Source: Nanobdellota archaeon
GTDB taxonomy: Archaea; Nanobdellota; Nanobdellia; Woesearchaeales; UBA12501
DNA: 6,800 nt
Reading direction: 5' to 3'
NCBI GenBank assembly: GCA_018812465.1
Contig: JAHJCS010000082.1
Location: forward strand, 1-6,800
The notes under the pieces were generated by a model. The model did not search any database. It was not told the DNA's origin and worked only from the letters and a program-made list of their open reading frames with translations. The position numbers were made by a program, and so were the translations under genes. This document shows, piece after piece, positions 3,778 to 6,800 of this stretch (positions are counted from its first letter, which is position 1; every line of letters begins with the position of its first letter).

Positions 3778-6456
3778 ATGGCTGATTTCAACCAGATTGC
3801 CATCAAATGGCAGAAGAAGTGGAAAGAATCAAGGATATTCAAGGTAAAAGAGGATCCTAAAAAGAAGAAGTTCTACTGCTTAGAGATGTTCCCTTATCCT
3901 TCTGGAAAGCTCCACATGGGCCATGTCAGGAATTATGCTATTGGTGATGCTCTTGCAAGATTCAAGAGGATGAATGGATTCAATGTTCTTTACCCTATGG
4001 GTTATGATGCTCTTGGCCTGCCTGCAGAGAATGCAGCAATAAAGAACCAGACACATCCTAAAGACTGGACCCTGCATTGTATAAAGCTCATGAAAGAGCA
4101 GCAGGAACAGCTCGGCTTAAGCTATGACTGGGACAGGGAGATAGCGACATGCCTCCCTGAATATTACAGATGGAATCAGCTCATGTTCATAAAGTTCCTT
4201 GAGAAAGGGCTTGCTTACAGGAAGACAGCTCCGATAAACTGGTGCCCTAAATGCCACACCGTGCTTGCAAATGAGCAGGTTGAGGATGGAGGCTGCTGGA
4301 GATGCCAGTCAGCTGTAGAGGTCAAAGACCTTGAGCAATGGTTCCTAAAGATAACTGATTATGCACAAGAGCTTCTAGAAGAAGGAGATAAGCTTGAGCA
4401 CTGGCCTGAGAGAGTAAAGCTCATGCAGAAGAACTGGATAGGGAGGAGCGAGGGAACTCTTGTCAATTTCAAGCTCAAGGGAACAGATGAAAACCTTCCA
4501 GTATTCACAACAAGGCCAGACACATTGTTTGGAGTGACTTTTATGGTATTTGCTCCAGAGCATCCAAAGGTGCTTGAGCTTGTCAAAGGCACAGAGCATG
4601 AAGATAAGGTGAAAAAATTCATCAACAGGGTAGTTATACAAGAGAAATTCACAAGAACATCAGAAGACAAAGAAAAAGAAGGTATGTTCATAGGAAAATA
4701 TGCAGTCAATCCCCTCACTGGAGATGAGGTTCCAATATACATCGCTAATTTTGTGCTTATGGAATATGGAACAGGAATGATAATGGCAGTGCCTGCACAT
4801 GACCAGAGAGATTTTGAGTTTGCAAAGAAGTTCAAGATTCCTATAAAAGTCGTGATAAACCCACATGATTATGACCTGAACCCTGAGAAGATGGCAAGAG
4901 CTTACACTGATGAAGGCACTCTGATAAATTCAGGAGAATTCAATGGCTCAGGAAATATGGATGCTATTGCAGAGATATCCAAGTTTGTTGAGAAGAAAGG
5001 GTGGGGAAAAAGAACTGTGCAGTTCAAGATACGCGACTGGCTGATCTCAAGGCAGAGATACTGGGGAACACCTATCCCTGTGATATACTGTGGAAAGTGC
5101 GGAGTTATTCCTGTTCCAGAGAAGGATCTTCCTATTGTGCTTCCTGACCGCGTGAAATTCAGTGGTGAAGGCAATCCTTTGGAGACTAATGATGAGTTTG
5201 TGAATGTCAAATGCCCTAAATGCAAAGGAACAGCAAGAAGAGAGACAGACACAATGGACACTTTTGTTGATTCCTCATGGTATCCATTCAGGTACTGTGA
5301 TCCAAAGAATGATAAGAAGCCTTTTGGTGATGCAGCAAAATATTGGATGCCTGTTGACCAGTATATAGGAGGAATAGAGCATGCTATACTCCATCTGTTA
5401 TATGCAAGATTCTGGACAAAAGCAATGAGGGATATTGGCCTTACAGAAGTAAGCGAACCGTTCTCAGCACTTCTCTGCCAGGGAATGGTGATAAAAGAAG
5501 GCAGGAAGATGAGCAAGAGCTACGGCAATGTAATTGATCCAGGTGAAATAATAGCAAAATACGGTCCAGACACAGCAAGGCTGTTCATGCTTTTTGCTGC
5601 TCTTCCTGAAAAAGAGCTTGACTGGAGTGATGAAGGAGTCAATGGATCATTCAGGTTCCTGAAGAGAGTGATGAAGCTTGTTGAGGATGATGTCACAGGA
5701 GCTGATGCAGAGCTCAGCAACAGAGACAAGAACATAATAGCAAAGCAGCATAAGACAATAAAGATAGTGACAGGCCATATAAATAATTTTGAGTTCAGCC
5801 TTGCTATTGGGAAGATAATGGAGTTTGTGAATGCAATCTACAAATACAAGGAAGGAGACATCAATAAGAAAATCTATGATGATGCTGTAAAAGCAGCAGC
5901 GCTCCTGTTATCACCTTTTGCGCCGCATGTTTCAGAAGAGATAGGGGAGATGCTTGGAAGCAAAGGATTCATCTCGCAGGAAAGATGGCCTAAATATGAT
6001 GAAAGCAAGATAGATGAGAGAGCAGAGGCATCAGAGGAACTCGTCCACAATACAATCGCTGATGTCCATTCAGTGCTTGATCTCGCAAAGATAAAAAAGC
6101 CTAAGAAGATAATATTGTTCATATCAAAGGAATGGAAGTATGAGTATATCAGGATGCTCAAGCAGGAGCTTGAAAAAACAAGGAATCCTGGAGAGATACT
6201 CAAGGCAATGATGCTAACAGATCTCAAGAAGCATGGCCAGGAGGTATCAAAGATGACTCCAAAACTAGTCACAGATATGACAAAGCTGCCGAAAGTACTG
6301 CTAAGCCTTGATGAGGAAGTGAAAGCTATTGAGTCAGCCAGAGATTTCATAGGCAAGGAATTTGATTCCAAGATAGAGATAATCAAGGCTGATCAAAGCA
6401 ATGAAGCCAAGGCTAATAATGCAATGCCTGGAAAGGTTGCTATACTAGTTCAATGA
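3778..6456 (+). CDS. leuS: Leucyl-tRNA synthetase, bacterial-type core with archaeal-like C-terminus
   Basis: 892-residue class I synthetase that charges tRNA-Leu with leucine using ATP in the cytoplasm. Catalytic HMGH is at 46-49 and KMSKS at 577-581. A zinc module (C156, C159, C173, C176) precedes the CP1 editing domain (about 225-410), which has TTRPDT (244-249) and AHDQRD (340-345) with D342 as the expected specificity aspartate, so hydrolysis of wrongly charged tRNA should work. A second cysteine set is C438, C441, C479, C482. Core motifs such as [35 protein letters not shown] and [16 protein letters not shown] are bacterial in type. The loop before KMSKS is short, so the leucine-specific insert of E. 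coli and Thermus is absent. Residues about 760-892 lack the bacterial VQVNGKVR domain and instead resemble the archaeal C-terminal extension ([14 protein letters not shown] at 817-830, ending [11 protein letters not shown]). Arg codons are AGA/AGG like its neighbours, so any transfer is old. Confidence 0.97.
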   Translation: MADFNQIAIKWQKKWKESRIFKVKEDPKKKKFYCLEMFPYPSGKLHMGHVRNYAIGDALARFKRMNGFNVLYPMGYDALGLPAENAAIKNQTHPKDWTLHCIKLMKEQQEQLGLSYDWDREIATCLPEYYRWNQLMFIKFLEKGLAYRKTAPINWCPKCHTVLANEQVEDGGCWRCQSAVEVKDLEQWFLKITDYAQELLEEGDKLEHWPERVKLMQKNWIGRSEGTLVNFKLKGTDENLPVFTTRPDTLFGVTFMVFAPEHPKVLELVKGTEHEDKVKKFINRVVIQEKFTRTSEDKEKEGMFIGKYAVNPLTGDEVPIYIANFVLMEYGTGMIMAVPAHDQRDFEFAKKFKIPIKVVINPHDYDLNPEKMARAYTDEGTLINSGEFNGSGNMDAIAEISKFVEKKGWGKRTVQFKIRDWLISRQRYWGTPIPVIYCGKCGVIPVPEKDLPIVLPDRVKFSGEGNPLETNDEFVNVKCPKCKGTARRETDTMDTFVDSSWYPFRYCDPKNDKKPFGDAAKYWMPVDQYIGGIEHAILHLLYARFWTKAMRDIGLTEVSEPFSALLCQGMVIKEGRKMSKSYGNVIDPGEIIAKYGPDTARLFMLFAALPEKELDWSDEGVNGSFRFLKRVMKLVEDDVTGADAELSNRDKNIIAKQHKTIKIVTGHINNFEFSLAIGKIMEFVNAIYKYKEGDINKKIYDDAVKAAALLLSPFAPHVSEEIGEMLGSKGFISQERWPKYDESKIDERAEASEELVHNTIADVHSVLDLAKIKKPKKIILFISKEWKYEYIRMLKQELEKTRNPGEILKAMMLTDLKKHGQEVSKMTPKLVTDMTKLPKVLLSLDEEVKAIESARDFIGKEFDSKIEIIKADQSNEAKANNAMPGKVAILVQ

Positions 6457-6475
6457 TTTCTATTGACTAAACCAT

Positions 6476-6691
6476 TTATCTTTCCATTTCCATGCAGTAT
6501 TCTGGAAGGCCTTCATAAGAAGTGCACATTGCTTCCAACAGTCTCTCATTGAATGTCTCTTTAAGATTAGTCTTATAAAGATCAAATCCTTGCTTCATAA
6601 GATACATTCCTTTATGCAAAAGATTTCCATTCTGTAATGCACCCTCTAATGTTTTATATCCATTATCATTAAGATTATCTTTATTTTCCAT
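6476..6691 (-). CDS. Small protein of unknown function (71 aa)
   Basis: I do not recognise this protein. It has 71 residues: a polar Asn/Asp/Lys-rich start (residues 1-12), then a region likely to be mostly helical (about 25-55, with HKGMYLMKQGFDLYKTNLKE), and an end with two cysteines (C56, C66) and ten residues between them, rich in Glu, Tyr and Met. No signal peptide or membrane span is visible. ATG 6691 is chosen because GGAGGTAATC (6703-6694) sits 3 nt before it, nearly a full match to the archaeal anti-Shine-Dalgarno sequence; an ATG at 6706 would add five residues but begins within a base of that site. It is convergent with leuS, 19 bp beyond its stop, and carries its own promoter-like A+T-rich upstream region. 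A good binding site on a short frame makes expression likely, but the function is open. Confidence 0.7.
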   Translation of the reverse strand: MENKDNLNDNGYKTLEGALQNGNLLHKGMYLMKQGFDLYKTNLKETFNERLLEAMCTSYEGLPEYCMEMER

Positions 6692-6693
6692 TT

Positions 6694-6703
6694 TGATTAC
6701 CTC
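6694..6703 (-). promoter_or_regulatory. Strong ribosome binding site of the 71-aa gene
   Basis: The minus strand reads GGAGGTAATC, nine of ten bases matching GGAGGTGATC, the complement of the archaeal 16S rRNA 3' end. It ends 3-4 nt before ATG 6691 and is the longest such match in the window; it decides the start codon. Confidence 0.75.
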
Positions 6704-6717
6704 CATTAAAGTTGGTT

Positions 6718-6738
6718 TATTATAAGAAAAAAATATTT
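6718..6738 (-). promoter_or_regulatory. Candidate TATA elements of the 71-aa gene
   Basis: Two A/T boxes lie upstream on the minus strand: AAATATTT (6738-6731) and TTATAATA (6725-6718). The first predicts transcription from about 6706-6709, which would include the whole ribosome binding site; the second predicts about 6695, which would cut it off. The first is therefore favoured. The region is A+T-rich throughout, so either could be chance. Confidence 0.4.
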
Positions 6739-6750
6739 TTCAGCAAAAAA

Positions 6751-6785
6751 ATCAGATAATAATGCTGGAAATCAGACTAATAATG
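6751..6785. repeat. Imperfect direct repeat, two units 20 bp apart
   Basis: ATCAGATAATAATG (6751-6764) and ATCAGACTAATAATG (6771-6785) differ by one inserted base. They lie upstream of the 71-aa gene, spaced about two helical turns, as regulator sites may be. Low sequence complexity makes chance similarity possible. Confidence 0.35.
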
Positions 6786-6800
6786 ATTAGAATTCCGAAG

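Noticed and set aside
4902..5516. 204-codon open frame on the minus strand inside leuS (also 4359-4835 and 5874-6386)
   Set aside because: They lie wholly opposite a clearly real gene, have no binding site or recognisable protein features, and reflect codon bias of leuS.
6762..6800. Open frame starting ATG 6762 and running out of the window
   Set aside because: Only 13 codons are visible, with no binding site; too little to call a gene.
1..6800. CRISPR array, insertion sequence, toxin-antitoxin or defence locus
   Set aside because: No spaced repeats, transposase, terminal inverted repeats or recognisable defence proteins; the 71-aa gene has no partner that would support a toxin-antitoxin pair.

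Overview
The window is from an archaeon, most likely a DPANN-type lineage such as Woesearchaeota or Pacearchaeota; that placement is inference. The archaeal signature is the gene order rps11 - rpoD - tRNA-Leu - rpl18e - rpl13 - rps9 - rpoN, with AGGTG-type ribosome binding sites, TATA boxes about 26 bp before start codons, and a tRNA with an anticodon-loop intron. The DNA is A+T-rich and arginine is written almost entirely as AGA/AGG. The DPANN suggestion rests on the short proteins, the relaxed tRNA intron and a bacterial-type leucyl-tRNA synthetase inside archaeal surroundings.

Bases 1-2850 (+ strand) are a tight information-processing cluster: the C-terminal half of ribosomal protein uS11, RNA polymerase subunit D (with four cysteines placed for one Fe-S cluster), a 102-bp spacer holding two adjacent hairpins, an intron-containing tRNA-Leu(GAG), ribosomal proteins eL18, uL13 and uS9, RNA polymerase subunit N, and a 63-residue very basic protein of unknown function. 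A tRNA-Leu at the head of the L18e-L13-S9 operon is a known archaeal arrangement (described for Haloarcula). RpoK, often next after RpoN, is not in this window; the small basic ORF occupies that place.

Bases 2851-3777 hold a convergent junction, a minus-strand membrane protein with a GRAM/PH-like N-terminal domain, and a 108-bp divergent promoter region. Each of the two divergent genes has a TATA box whose centre lies about 26 bp from its start codon, which predicts leaderless mRNAs in both directions.

Bases 3778-6456 encode leucyl-tRNA synthetase. Its catalytic and editing core is bacterial in type, but it lacks the usual bacterial C-terminal domain and instead carries an extension resembling that of archaeal LeuRS, the part that reads the long variable arm of archaeal tRNA-Leu. 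Its substrate tRNA-Leu is encoded 2.6 kb upstream. A 71-residue uncharacterised minus-strand gene with a strong Shine-Dalgarno site, and a short A+T-rich segment with an imperfect direct repeat, complete the window. I see no CRISPR array, mobile element or defence system. The observations most worth following are the mosaic LeuRS, the relaxed tRNA intron, the small basic operon protein and the paired leaderless promoters.
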